This document shows, piece by piece, positions 7,619-14,363 of a stretch of 19,176 nucleotides of DNA; within the stretch, counting starts at the first letter, position 1, and the number at the start of each line of letters is the position of its first letter. The notes under the pieces were generated by a model. It made no database searches, was not told the origin of the DNA, and worked only from the letters and a program-made list of their open reading frames with translations. The position numbers and the translations under genes are program-made. The DNA is from JBKEDH01 sp047975295 (GTDB taxonomy: Bacteria; Bacteroidota; Bacteroidia; Flavobacteriales; Flavobacteriaceae). The stretch spans positions 1-19,176 of the forward strand of contig JBKEDH010000044.1 of assembly GCA_047975295.1 (NCBI GenBank), written 5' to 3'.

Positions 7619-8316
7619 AATCTGTCGGGATAATCGGAAATAATACCATCGACACCGTAACGCTTTACTCTATTAATGGCTGCTTTGTCGTTAACCGTCC
7701 ACGTATTCACCTTAAAACCTTGATAATGAGCTTGCCTTACGTTTTCGGACGTTAACAAAGCAATATTGGGATGAATGGCAATGGCTGTTACCGTTTTTGC
7801 AAATACAATGGCTTCATCTACATTGGCTTTAGTAAGTACGGCTAATGGTATGTTTTTATTGGTTACAAAAACTTGTTCCAACTCTTGAAATTGAAAACTG
7901 GATACCAAAAAATTGCGATACGACCAATTTTTGTTGTGTATATAATCGTCGATAAGTTTACATGTGGGAATGGCTGTATTTTTTCCTTTTAATTCGATGT
8001 TTATAATGTAATTGTTTCCTATTTCGTCCAAAACTTCGGTTAACGTCGGGATGGCATATTGATTATCAATTTTTAACTGTTTTAATTCGGTAAGTGAGAC
8101 TTTGGATATTTCGCCCGTTCCGTTGGTCATTCTTTCCAAGGTAAAATCGTGAAAAACCACTAACTCGCCCGATGCACATACGTGTACATCAACTTCAACG
8201 CCATCAATATTAAAGTTCAATGCTTTTTTAATAGAGGCTATTGTGTTTTCGGCAACATAGGCCTTGGCGCCACGATGGCCTATTTTTAAAATATTGTGTT
8301 TGGTTTTGCTGTTCAT
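7615..8316 (-). CDS. Glycerophosphodiester phosphodiesterase family protein
   Basis: It hydrolyses glycerophosphodiesters to glycerol-3-phosphate and an alcohol, in a metal-dependent TIM-barrel fold. From the ATG at 8316 it has 233 residues. H14-R15 in GHRGAKAYVAENT, E41 and D43 in GVEVDVHV, and H56-D57 in VVFHDFTLERMTNGTG are the expected catalytic and metal-binding residues. The C-terminal part NTWTVND...GVDGIISDYPDRL is the canonical end of the family. An in-frame ATG at 8385 would add 23 residues, but that stretch lies in the repeat-rich intergenic DNA and has no family counterpart. No signal peptide is seen, so a cytosolic enzyme is likely. It is coupled by a 4-bp overlap to the flavoprotein gene. 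Confidence 0.88.
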   Translation of the reverse strand: MNSKTKHNILKIGHRGAKAYVAENTIASIKKALNFNIDGVEVDVHVCASGELVVFHDFTLERMTNGTGEISKVSLTELKQLKIDNQYAIPTLTEVLDEIGNNYIINIELKGKNTAIPTCKLIDDYIHNKNWSYRNFLVSSFQFQELEQVFVTNKNIPLAVLTKANVDEAIVFAKTVTAIAIHPNIALLTSENVRQAHYQGFKVNTWTVNDKAAINRVKRYGVDGIISDYPDRL

Positions 8317-8368
8317 TTTCCAAAAAGTTGAAAAGTCCAAAAGTCTTGATACCTTTATTTGCTTATCC

Positions 8369-8502
8369 CTTTTCTCTATTCGCATAAAAAAGAGATGTTC
8401 TCGCTATCTGTACAATGTAACTCTATTTTTCTCTTTTCTAAAGTCTAAGAGTCCTGATTCTTACCTCGTAACTCCATTTTAGTTTTTCTCTTTTCTCTAT
8501 TC
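8369..8502. repeat. Imperfect direct repeats in the intergenic region before the phosphodiesterase
   Basis: CTTTTCTCTATTC occurs at 8369-8381 and 8490-8502, TTTTTCTCTTTTCT at 8426-8439 and 8483-8496, and GTAACTC at 8417-8423 and 8468-8474. Together they suggest a pyrimidine-rich unit of about 50-65 bp duplicated and diverged between the thioesterase and phosphodiesterase genes. No gene is seen between 8317 and 8536. Confidence 0.55.
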
Positions 8503-8536
8503 ATTGTCAAAATATATACGCCAACGCACCGTTACA

Positions 8537-9397
8537 TCACTTAGGCCTCATCAACCCTTCTTGTGCTACCGAGGCTACCAACTTACCATCTCTTGTAAAA
8601 ATATTGCCACGGGCAAAACCACGGGCATTCGATGCATTTGGCGATTCCATGGCATACAATAACCAATCGTTAAAATCGAAATCGCGAAAATACCACATGG
8701 AGTGATCCAAGCTTGCGGTTTGGGTATTCCCAAAATGAGCCTTTTCGGCATGTGGGTTTAAAGCAGAGGTAAGCAAATTATAATCTGACAAATAGGTTAA
8801 AATCTCTTGCTTTATGGGTAAGTTCAAATCTGTTATATTTCCTTTTGGCTTAAACCACACATGATAGGTTGGCGGTAAGTTTTCGGGTTTAAGTAAATTG
8901 GGAACCTCAACAGGTTTAAATTCTACAGGGCGTTCTATTTCAAAAAAAACTTTTAAACTTTTGGGTAAAACATCTCCAAACTTGTTTAAAATATCGGTCC
9001 AACTTAACAGATCTTCCGGTTGTTTTAAATTCTTGGTTATTTCCATTTGATGGTTATACCCTTCTTCCTGTTTATGAAACGATGCCGATAAAATAAAAAT
9101 GGTTTTATCCTTTTGGCTTGCTGTTACACGACGTACAGAAAAGCTACCACCATCGCGCATAATATTAACTTGGAACTGTATGGGCAACTTTAAGTTTCCG
9201 GCTTCAAGAAAATAAGCATGCATGGAATGCAAAACCCTACCATTGGCTATTGTTCGGTAAGCAGCGTTCAAGGCTTGAGCAAGCACTTGACCACCAAAAA
9301 CATGGGTACTTCCAATGGTTTTACTTACTCCCGTAAAAGTATTTTCACCTGTTTTTTCAAGGCTAAGTAAATTAATCAAATCGGTTACAGTATTCAT
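8537..9397 (-). CDS. tesB: Acyl-CoA thioesterase II (TesB family)
   Basis: It hydrolyses acyl-CoA to free fatty acid and CoA in the cytosol. The 286 residues match the length of E. coli TesB, a double hot-dog fold. N-terminal hot-dog signatures are HVFGGQVLAQAL and HSMHAYFLEAG; the C-terminal one is SLDHSMWYFRDFDFNDWLLY, then SPNASNARGFARGNIF. The expected catalytic Asp is D205 (YLSDYNLL), the Gln is Q279 (SVAQEGLMR), and Ser229 stands where E. coli has Thr228. It is the last core gene before the accessory island and has its own candidate promoter. Confidence 0.93.
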   Translation of the reverse strand: MNTVTDLINLLSLEKTGENTFTGVSKTIGSTHVFGGQVLAQALNAAYRTIANGRVLHSMHAYFLEAGNLKLPIQFQVNIMRDGGSFSVRRVTASQKDKTIFILSASFHKQEEGYNHQMEITKNLKQPEDLLSWTDILNKFGDVLPKSLKVFFEIERPVEFKPVEVPNLLKPENLPPTYHVWFKPKGNITDLNLPIKQEILTYLSDYNLLTSALNPHAEKAHFGNTQTASLDHSMWYFRDFDFNDWLLYAMESPNASNARGFARGNIFTRDGKLVASVAQEGLMRPK

Positions 9398-9426
9398 ATT
9401 CTCTCATTTAATTCAATTACATCCTG

Positions 9427-9457
9427 TAAATTTATTAATTGAATATCAGTTTTTCAA
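9427..9457 (-). promoter_or_regulatory. Candidate promoter of the thioesterase gene
   Basis: On the minus strand TTG (9457-9455) is followed after 20 bases by TAAATTTA (9434-9427), a near match to the Bacteroidota TAnnTTTG box. The predicted start would be about 25-30 bases upstream of the ATG. A 9-base inverted repeat, ATTCAATTA (9411-9419) and TAATTGAAT (9436-9444), brackets the -7 box and could be an operator. Confidence 0.4.
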
Positions 9458-9532
9458 CCTAAAGCTGTAATATTAGCAATAATAAGTCTTTCAAATAGTT
9501 TTTCTCTAAAACACCTTCTGTTTAATGGTCTC

Positions 9533-9640
9533 GGCTATGCGTAGTGCAGGTTTTCAAAGCACTTCATTGTCCGCTTACCGTAAAGTTTGTTTAATATAAG
9601 TACTTCCATATAAACACTTTCGACCACATTACGTATAGCC
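9533..9640. repeat. Inverted-repeat-bounded element at the left island edge
   Basis: GGCTATGCGTAGTG at 9533-9546 pairs with CATTACGTATAGCC at 9627-9640 in 12 of 14 positions, enclosing about 80 bp that codes for nothing evident. The element lies just past the end of the GIY-YIG gene, within a gene-free stretch (9398-9733) between the core thioesterase gene and the island. It could be a long-hairpin terminator or the recombination end of the mobile segment. I believe similar sequences flank other acquired genes in Bacteroidota, but that is memory, not a search result. Confidence 0.5.
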
Positions 9641-9733
9641 ATTGTTACCTACTGGCTTTTTTCTTTTCAGTCCGTTCAGCGTTGGAAAAGACATACTCTT
9701 TTGCAATTTTTGGTTGCAGTGCTGACATTTGTT

Positions 9734-10942
9734 CTATTTCAGTTTTATTGTTTTTGTTTCAGTGTCGTATTCGTAATTCACGATATTTTCATTCAAAATC
9801 AATTGGATGGTTTCTTCAATAATCTCAAAAGGAACAACAAACCATTCTCTCGGATTTAGTCGTTGTCCTTGTTCATTATATAAGTCAATGTCCAAACAAG
9901 CTTTGGCGAAAAATCTATGTAAAAGATTTTCAAGTTTGTCCGCATTTCGATTGTAAACTTTGTAAGTCGCTATTTTCTTGACGTCTGCAAACAAATAGGT
10001 CGCTTCGTTTTTGGCATTCTTAATTCTGTCGTCAACTGAACCACTTGCAAATCCGATTTTGTATAAGTCTTTAATTCCTACGAGTTCTTTTTTAGTTGAC
10101 TTTGTTTTCAAAACGTAAATCCAACCCGATTGAACATCTTCCTCTTTTACAAGACCTGAATTAACAAATAAGTCTTGCTCAATTTTATCATACGTGTTCG
10201 TGATTAACTTACCGTCTTTTTGGATTTGCTTTCCTAAAGAACGATAAAGCATATTGCTGTATGTACCGTTTTCAAAAACTGTTCTCGTTCTTCCCTCAAC
10301 TCGAACTCTGTTTCCTGATTTCTGTTCCCATTCCGTTTGCTTTAAGTTTGCAGATTCTAAATACAGCATAATGCCATTCATTAAGTAAAAATCGCCAACG
10401 TGAAGATTTTTTTCAATGTTGGTAAACGGCTTTATCTTTCGTTTTCCTTCTTTAATTTCCTTGTGAACCTGTAAGAATAGTTTCTCATACTTCTCAAAGT
10501 CCTTTTCCTTCATTGGTTTTCTTTGAGCAACAAAATCGGTTTCTGCTCGGTCTTCTGGTTTTGGTGTATGCTTAAATTTGAAAATATCTAAATCCTTGTC
10601 TGAATCCAACAAATCAAACTCGTCATCTTCATTTAAAATATCATCAATGGATTGCTTTTCAATTTCCACGTGACCTAATAAATTGTGCCTATCATAGGGT
10701 TTAAGGATTTTCTTTTGTGTTTCGTTTTCTCTGAAATTTTTAAGCTTAGCCATTAAACCATATTCAGACATACTTGATTTGTTGGGCTCACGCTCATTTT
10801 TATCAATAAACACATTGATTTCCTCAAAAGAATCAATCAGTCTTTCTTCATCTGTTTTCACAGTTGAAGCCTTGACTTTAGAATCTAACAATCCAAAATC
10901 ATCATCATTAAAGATGTCATCTATTGTTAGTTTCTTTTTCAT
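9734..10942 (-). CDS. GIY-YIG nuclease with T5orf172-type domain and acidic N-terminal repeats
   Basis: This is probably the cleavage subunit of the defence operon. The C-terminal third is a T5orf172/MUG113-type GIY-YIG domain: GWIYVL (273-278) and DLYKIGFA (292-299) stand for the GIY and YIG strands, R306 (DDRIKNA) for the catalytic Arg, E338 (KLENLLHRFF) for the metal-binding Glu, and REWF at 365-368 closes the domain. The N-terminal half has two copies of an acidic motif: TIDDIFNDDDFGLLDS (6-21) and SIDDILNEDDEFDLLDS (98-114). They resemble short docking motifs separated by a charged linker. It is the last gene of the operon. In its present form it starts 89 bp after the four-helix-bundle stop, but only 19 bp after the stop that gene would have without its frameshift. 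Nuclease fold is confident; role in restriction is inferred. Confidence 0.85.
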   Translation of the reverse strand: MKKKLTIDDIFNDDDFGLLDSKVKASTVKTDEERLIDSFEEINVFIDKNEREPNKSSMSEYGLMAKLKNFRENETQKKILKPYDRHNLLGHVEIEKQSIDDILNEDDEFDLLDSDKDLDIFKFKHTPKPEDRAETDFVAQRKPMKEKDFEKYEKLFLQVHKEIKEGKRKIKPFTNIEKNLHVGDFYLMNGIMLYLESANLKQTEWEQKSGNRVRVEGRTRTVFENGTYSNMLYRSLGKQIQKDGKLITNTYDKIEQDLFVNSGLVKEEDVQSGWIYVLKTKSTKKELVGIKDLYKIGFASGSVDDRIKNAKNEATYLFADVKKIATYKVYNRNADKLENLLHRFFAKACLDIDLYNEQGQRLNPREWFVVPFEIIEETIQLILNENIVNYEYDTETKTIKLK

Positions 10943-10944
10943 AA

Positions 10945-10972
10945 TTGTTAATGATTAATTGTTAATGATTAA
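10945..10972. repeat. Two tandem 14-bp repeats before the GIY-YIG gene
   Basis: TTGTTAATGATTAA is perfectly repeated at 10945-10958 and 10959-10972, just upstream of the GIY-YIG ATG (10942). The core AATGATTAAT also occurs twice across the helicase/four-helix-bundle junction near 11324-11346. The tandem copies may reflect slippage within the translation-initiation region. Confidence 0.65.
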
Positions 10973-11334
10973 TGTTAGATTTCGTGGTTTTTAGAATGCT
11001 AGTAATTATTTTTATTATTTCGATGGCATAATTAATTTAAGCTTTCAAATTCTGATTGAATCAAATACTCTGTTTCTTTTAACAGCTCTAACCAATAAAT
11101 ACTTTCATTAATCTCTTTTTGGGCTATTGCCATTTTATGAATAAAATCTTTCTTGGTTTCTGCGTGTTCTGCTTCTCTAACCATTGCACCAACACTCGTT
11201 CCGGAACGCAATAATTGTTTAGATAAAACATACTCTTTCTTTTCAGTTGTCAGAAACTGATATAAGCGAACAATTCTTATTGCAAATTCAAAACTCTTTT
11301 CCTTTACTACATTCTTTCTCATAGCATTAATCAT
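10962..11334 (-). pseudogene. S23-type four-helix-bundle protein, C-terminus frameshifted
   Basis: The readable part is 100 residues and stops at 11032. It matches the S23 (23S rRNA-intervening-sequence protein-like) family: KEKSFEFAIRIVRLYQFL, then LLRSGTSVGAMVREAEHAETKKDFIHKM, then EINESIYWLELL. These small bundles form oligomers and turn up in mobile contexts. Past the stop, the neighbouring frame continues as NYAIEIIKIITSILKTTKSN and ends at 10962, which is the missing last helix. Removing one T (minus strand) in the TTAAATTAATTATGCC stretch near 11034 restores about 123 residues, the family's usual length. The start overlaps the helicase stop by 4 bp (ATGA); a second ATG follows four codons later. 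The shortened protein may be non-functional or may simply lack its last helix. A base-call error is possible. Confidence 0.8.
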
Positions 11335-13313
11335 TGACCATTAATCATTCTCTGTCGTTTCAACTCTCTCAAAAACACTAATGCTTCTGCCATTCGTTTT
11401 TCTTTATGGTCAAAAGATTGTATGCTTGGTTGTTCTCCGTTATTGTTCTTAACCCATTCTTTGATTTTTGGCCAAAGCAAAATCGCTTCTTCTTCGGTCA
11501 TTTCAATTTTGGTGGATTGAATATGTTCATCTATCAATTTTAAAACCTGAGTTGTGACCGATTTTGATAGGATTTCAAAAGCCTTCTGGAATGGATTTAC
11601 TTGGTCAATCAAGTCAATGTGGATGTCATCGATATTTACAAAGCTTCCTGCCATTCGGATGAATTTTTTGTCGCCTTGTTCTTCTATTGTGCCGTTCTTG
11701 ATTACAGAATCAACAACTACGTGCTGTCTTACTGCTTCAATATCTTCTTCGTCCAAATCAGGATAAACTTCTCTAATGATTTTTGGAATCAAAACAGTAT
11801 TGATAACTTCTGGCTCAATATTCCCTGGCATTGCTTTAAGCATTTGAGGATCTTGAAGGATTTTAGCTTTCAAATCATTCAAGTCTGTTTCAATAATATC
11901 TTTAGCTCTTTGTGAAGTCGGTAATTTGAAACCTCTAATTTTTATAGTTTTGTCGTCATCATCTTCAGCTTGCCCTGAGCCTGTCGAAGGGTCATCTTCG
12001 TCTTTTTTAAGTTTGAACTTGAAGTTTGGTGCCAACACTTGTTCCATCAATAGGGATGCTGTAATGGCTTTCAACATATTGTTGACAGACAATTTCACTT
12101 CTTCATCTTCGGCATCTGGTTGAGCAATGAGATTGGTAAATTGTGCGTGTGTTTTGTTGTTGCTGTCTCTTGTGGCTCTGCCGATTATTTGGATAATTTC
12201 TGTTAATGAACCTCGGTACCCAATGGTTAAAGCGTGTTGGCAATAGGGCCAATCAAATCCTTCTTTTGCCATTCCCAGAGCGATAATGATGTCAATATCG
12301 TCTGCGGAATTTACAGTTCGCAGGTAGGCACTGATTTTGTCTCTTGACTTTGGATTGTCATTTACTAAATCGGCAACTTTTAAAATTCTGCCTGTTTTAT
12401 GACTTTTGATGTGTAGAACGCCTGTGGTTTCGTCTTGATATTCCAATTCGCCCAAAACATCAATGATGTGATTGACTTCTTCGTATTTCTCTTTGGATGA
12501 TTCGGCTGAATTAACACTAGGAATGTGAATAATCGTTTTTTGATTTTCATCTAAAATCTTTGCCAAAGCCGACATTTCTTTTTCGGGATGTTTCTTGAAG
12601 TATTTACCCGTGTAAAAGTGGTAGCCGATACCTAACGATTTTAAAAACTCATAGCCATTTAACTGTTGGTAATAGGTGTAAGTTACTTTAACAAACTCCT
12701 TTTCATCTTCGGGCATCAAAACAGGAATGCTATCGCCTCTAAAATACGAACCCGTCATTGCGACAATGTGAGCGGTAGAATTGTGCATTATGCTTTTTAA
12801 AACCTGACCTAAAATATTGTCGCCTTCGGCTGAAACGTGGTGAAATTCATCTATTGCCACCAAAGCATTGTCTAGCTTTTTGGGGTCTAAACCATCAAAA
12901 GCAAAACGCAAAGTAGCATGCGTACAAACCAAAATTTGCTCGTCCGATTCTAAAAAGTTTAAAAATGCGGTTACTTTACTTTTTTCTTTTCCTGGGGTGC
13001 AGAGGTTGTATTTCGGATTTGGATTCCAATCGGTAAAGAAGCCATACTTCTTTAATTCCGTTGAACCGAAAGATGCACCAATAGATTTTTCAGGCACAGC
13101 AACAATGACCTTTTTGATGCCTTGATTTTTTAATTTATCCAAGGCGATAAACATTAAGGCTCTTGATTTGCCTGATGCCGGTGGTGCTTTTAATAATAAA
13201 TATTGAGCGGTTTTGCCTTCGTATGCTTTTTCTTGCATTTCTCGCATTCCAAGAGCATTGGTACTTTTGCTCTTTCCTGTTTGGTCGTATTCTACGTGTA
13301 CTAAATTTGGCAT
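11331..13313 (-). CDS. SF2 DEAD/DEAH-box helicase of the defence operon
   Basis: A 660-residue ATPase expected to translocate on or unwind DNA as part of the restriction-like complex. Motifs in order are Walker A APPASGKS (43-50), DEFH box AIDEFHH (153-159), motif III TGS (187-189), motif V ALGMAKEGFDW (345-355), and motif VI QIIGRATRD (375-383). Residues about 400-660 have no motif I recognise and could contact the methyltransferase or nuclease. An acidic loop near residue 440 carries an 11-residue insertion from a repeated palindrome (PSTGSGQA, 441-449 region). The gene starts 3 bp after the RhuM stop and overlaps the four-helix-bundle start by 4 bp. It lacks the fused nuclease domain of type I HsdR proteins, so cleavage must come from another subunit. 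Confidence 0.9.
   Translation of the reverse strand: MPNLVHVEYDQTGKSKSTNALGMREMQEKAYEGKTAQYLLLKAPPASGKSRALMFIALDKLKNQGIKKVIVAVPEKSIGASFGSTELKKYGFFTDWNPNPKYNLCTPGKEKSKVTAFLNFLESDEQILVCTHATLRFAFDGLDPKKLDNALVAIDEFHHVSAEGDNILGQVLKSIMHNSTAHIVAMTGSYFRGDSIPVLMPEDEKEFVKVTYTYYQQLNGYEFLKSLGIGYHFYTGKYFKKHPEKEMSALAKILDENQKTIIHIPSVNSAESSKEKYEEVNHIIDVLGELEYQDETTGVLHIKSHKTGRILKVADLVNDNPKSRDKISAYLRTVNSADDIDIIIALGMAKEGFDWPYCQHALTIGYRGSLTEIIQIIGRATRDSNNKTHAQFTNLIAQPDAEDEEVKLSVNNMLKAITASLLMEQVLAPNFKFKLKKDEDDPSTGSGQAEDDDDKTIKIRGFKLPTSQRAKDIIETDLNDLKAKILQDPQMLKAMPGNIEPEVINTVLIPKIIREVYPDLDEEDIEAVRQHVVVDSVIKNGTIEEQGDKKFIRMAGSFVNIDDIHIDLIDQVNPFQKAFEILSKSVTTQVLKLIDEHIQSTKIEMTEEEAILLWPKIKEWVKNNNGEQPSIQSFDHKEKRMAEALVFLRELKRQRMINGQ
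11959..11999. repeat. Palindromic repeat element inserted in frame in the helicase gene
   Basis: The plus-strand core is TTGCCCTGAGCCTGTCGAAG (11971-11990) with short extra bases on each side. Sequences of this type are scattered in many copies through Bacteroidota and other genomes and produce tell-tale peptides such as PSTGSGQA or CPEPVEG. It is flanked by 8-bp direct repeats TCATCTTC at 11959-11966 and 11992-11999. One repeat plus the core is 33 bp, exactly 11 codons, so the helicase frame is kept. The flanks encode an acidic Asp/Glu run, so part of the direct repeat could be chance. Confidence 0.75.
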
Positions 13314-13316
13314 ATT

Positions 13317-14363
13317 TCAATCTTTTTTGGGAGGAAATTGTTTTTTGACGATTCTATCAAAATCACTTTCATACAATTGGTCTTGTATAATTCTATATTT
13401 TTCAAATTGGCTTTCTGCGTGTGCTTTAGCTATTTCTGCTGATACCTTGCCCGCATTTTGTAAAATTTTTCTATCGGTGGCTTCTATGAACTTATTTAAT
13501 CGAGTCTCCCAATCTTCCATAGTCATTGGTATTTGCCTAATAGCCATATCTTCAGCTATATCCAAATAAGCAGAAACCAAACGTTGCAATTGTTGTATCT
13601 CATTTTCAGATAAATAGTTTTTAGCTACGCTCACATCAAATTTTTGGATTTTGCCTTTTGGAGCATCTCTCCAAGTGGTCAATCCCATATTTTCTTTTTG
13701 ATAGTTGGCTCTGTTTACAATTACTTCTGCCGCTGTTTGTCCGTGTATTCCCCAGTGAAGTTTATTTTGTACGGTTGCAAAAAAACGTTTGGTTGCTTGT
13801 GCCGTTACATCATAGTCTATAGCTGTTGCATATATGTCTGTTATCTTTTGATAGAACTTCCGTTCGCTCAAACGGATTTCCCTGATGCGTTGCAGCTGCT
13901 CTTCAAAGTATTTTTTGCCGAGAATAGTGCCGTCATTTTTTAGACGCTCATCATCCATTGCAAAACCTTTAATGGTAAATTCTTGTACAATTTGCGTTGC
14001 CCATTTTCTGAACTGAACGGCTCGTTCAGAATTTACTTTGTAGCCAACTGCTATAATGGCCGAAAGATTATAATGCTGTGTATTGTAGTTTTTACCATCT
14101 GTGGCAGTTATCCGGAATTTCCGGATAACTGAATCTTCTTGTAATTCATTGTCGTTAAATATCTTTTTAAGATGCTCGTTAACTGTCCTTACATTTACGT
14201 TGTATAGCGTAGCCATCATTTTTTGCGACAACCAAATATTTTCATCAGCATAAATCGCATCTACACCACCCTCGCCCGTAGCTGCAATAAAGGTTAAGTA
14301 TTCAGCAGTAGAGGAACGAATTATCTCCTTTGAGTGCGATTCTCTATTTTCTTTTTTGCTCAT
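13317..14363 (-). CDS. RhuM-family protein (virulence_RhuM domain)
   Basis: The 348-residue protein matches the RhuM family, named from a Salmonella pathogenicity-island gene with no established biochemical activity. A likely winged-helix/HTH segment is at about 43-66 (IWLSQKMMATLYNVNVRTVNEHL), followed by the family block HYNLSAIIAVGYKVNSERAVQFRKW (97-121). The C-terminal half is helical, with the conserved SDFD end. RhuM genes are often found between methyltransferase and helicase or specificity genes of restriction loci. Here the ATG overlaps the methyltransferase stop by 4 bp, and the stop lies 3 bp before the helicase ATG, so it is part of the operon and not a passenger. It could be a DNA-binding regulator or adaptor. 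Confidence 0.88.
   Translation of the reverse strand: MSKKENRESHSKEIIRSSTAEYLTFIAATGEGGVDAIYADENIWLSQKMMATLYNVNVRTVNEHLKKIFNDNELQEDSVIRKFRITATDGKNYNTQHYNLSAIIAVGYKVNSERAVQFRKWATQIVQEFTIKGFAMDDERLKNDGTILGKKYFEEQLQRIREIRLSERKFYQKITDIYATAIDYDVTAQATKRFFATVQNKLHWGIHGQTAAEVIVNRANYQKENMGLTTWRDAPKGKIQKFDVSVAKNYLSENEIQQLQRLVSAYLDIAEDMAIRQIPMTMEDWETRLNKFIEATDRKILQNAGKVSAEIAKAHAESQFEKYRIIQDQLYESDFDRIVKKQFPPKKD

Noticed and set aside
8317..8385. N-terminal 23-residue extension of the phosphodiesterase.
   Set aside because: It falls in repeat-rich intergenic DNA and has no counterpart in the family; the ATG at 8316 is just before the conserved core.
9645..9728. A 27-codon minus-strand ORF (MSALQPKIAKEYVF...) five bases after the GIY-YIG gene.
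   Set aside because: No family resemblance, very short, and it ends at the inverted-repeat element; position alone is not enough to call a gene.
10962..11334. Possible 23S rRNA intervening sequence because of the S23-family gene.
   Set aside because: No rRNA sequence flanks it; it is translationally coupled to a helicase gene.
11926..12123. Plus-strand reading frame containing CPEPVEG opposite the helicase gene.
   Set aside because: It is the shadow of the helicase; the peptide comes from the inserted repeat read on the other strand.
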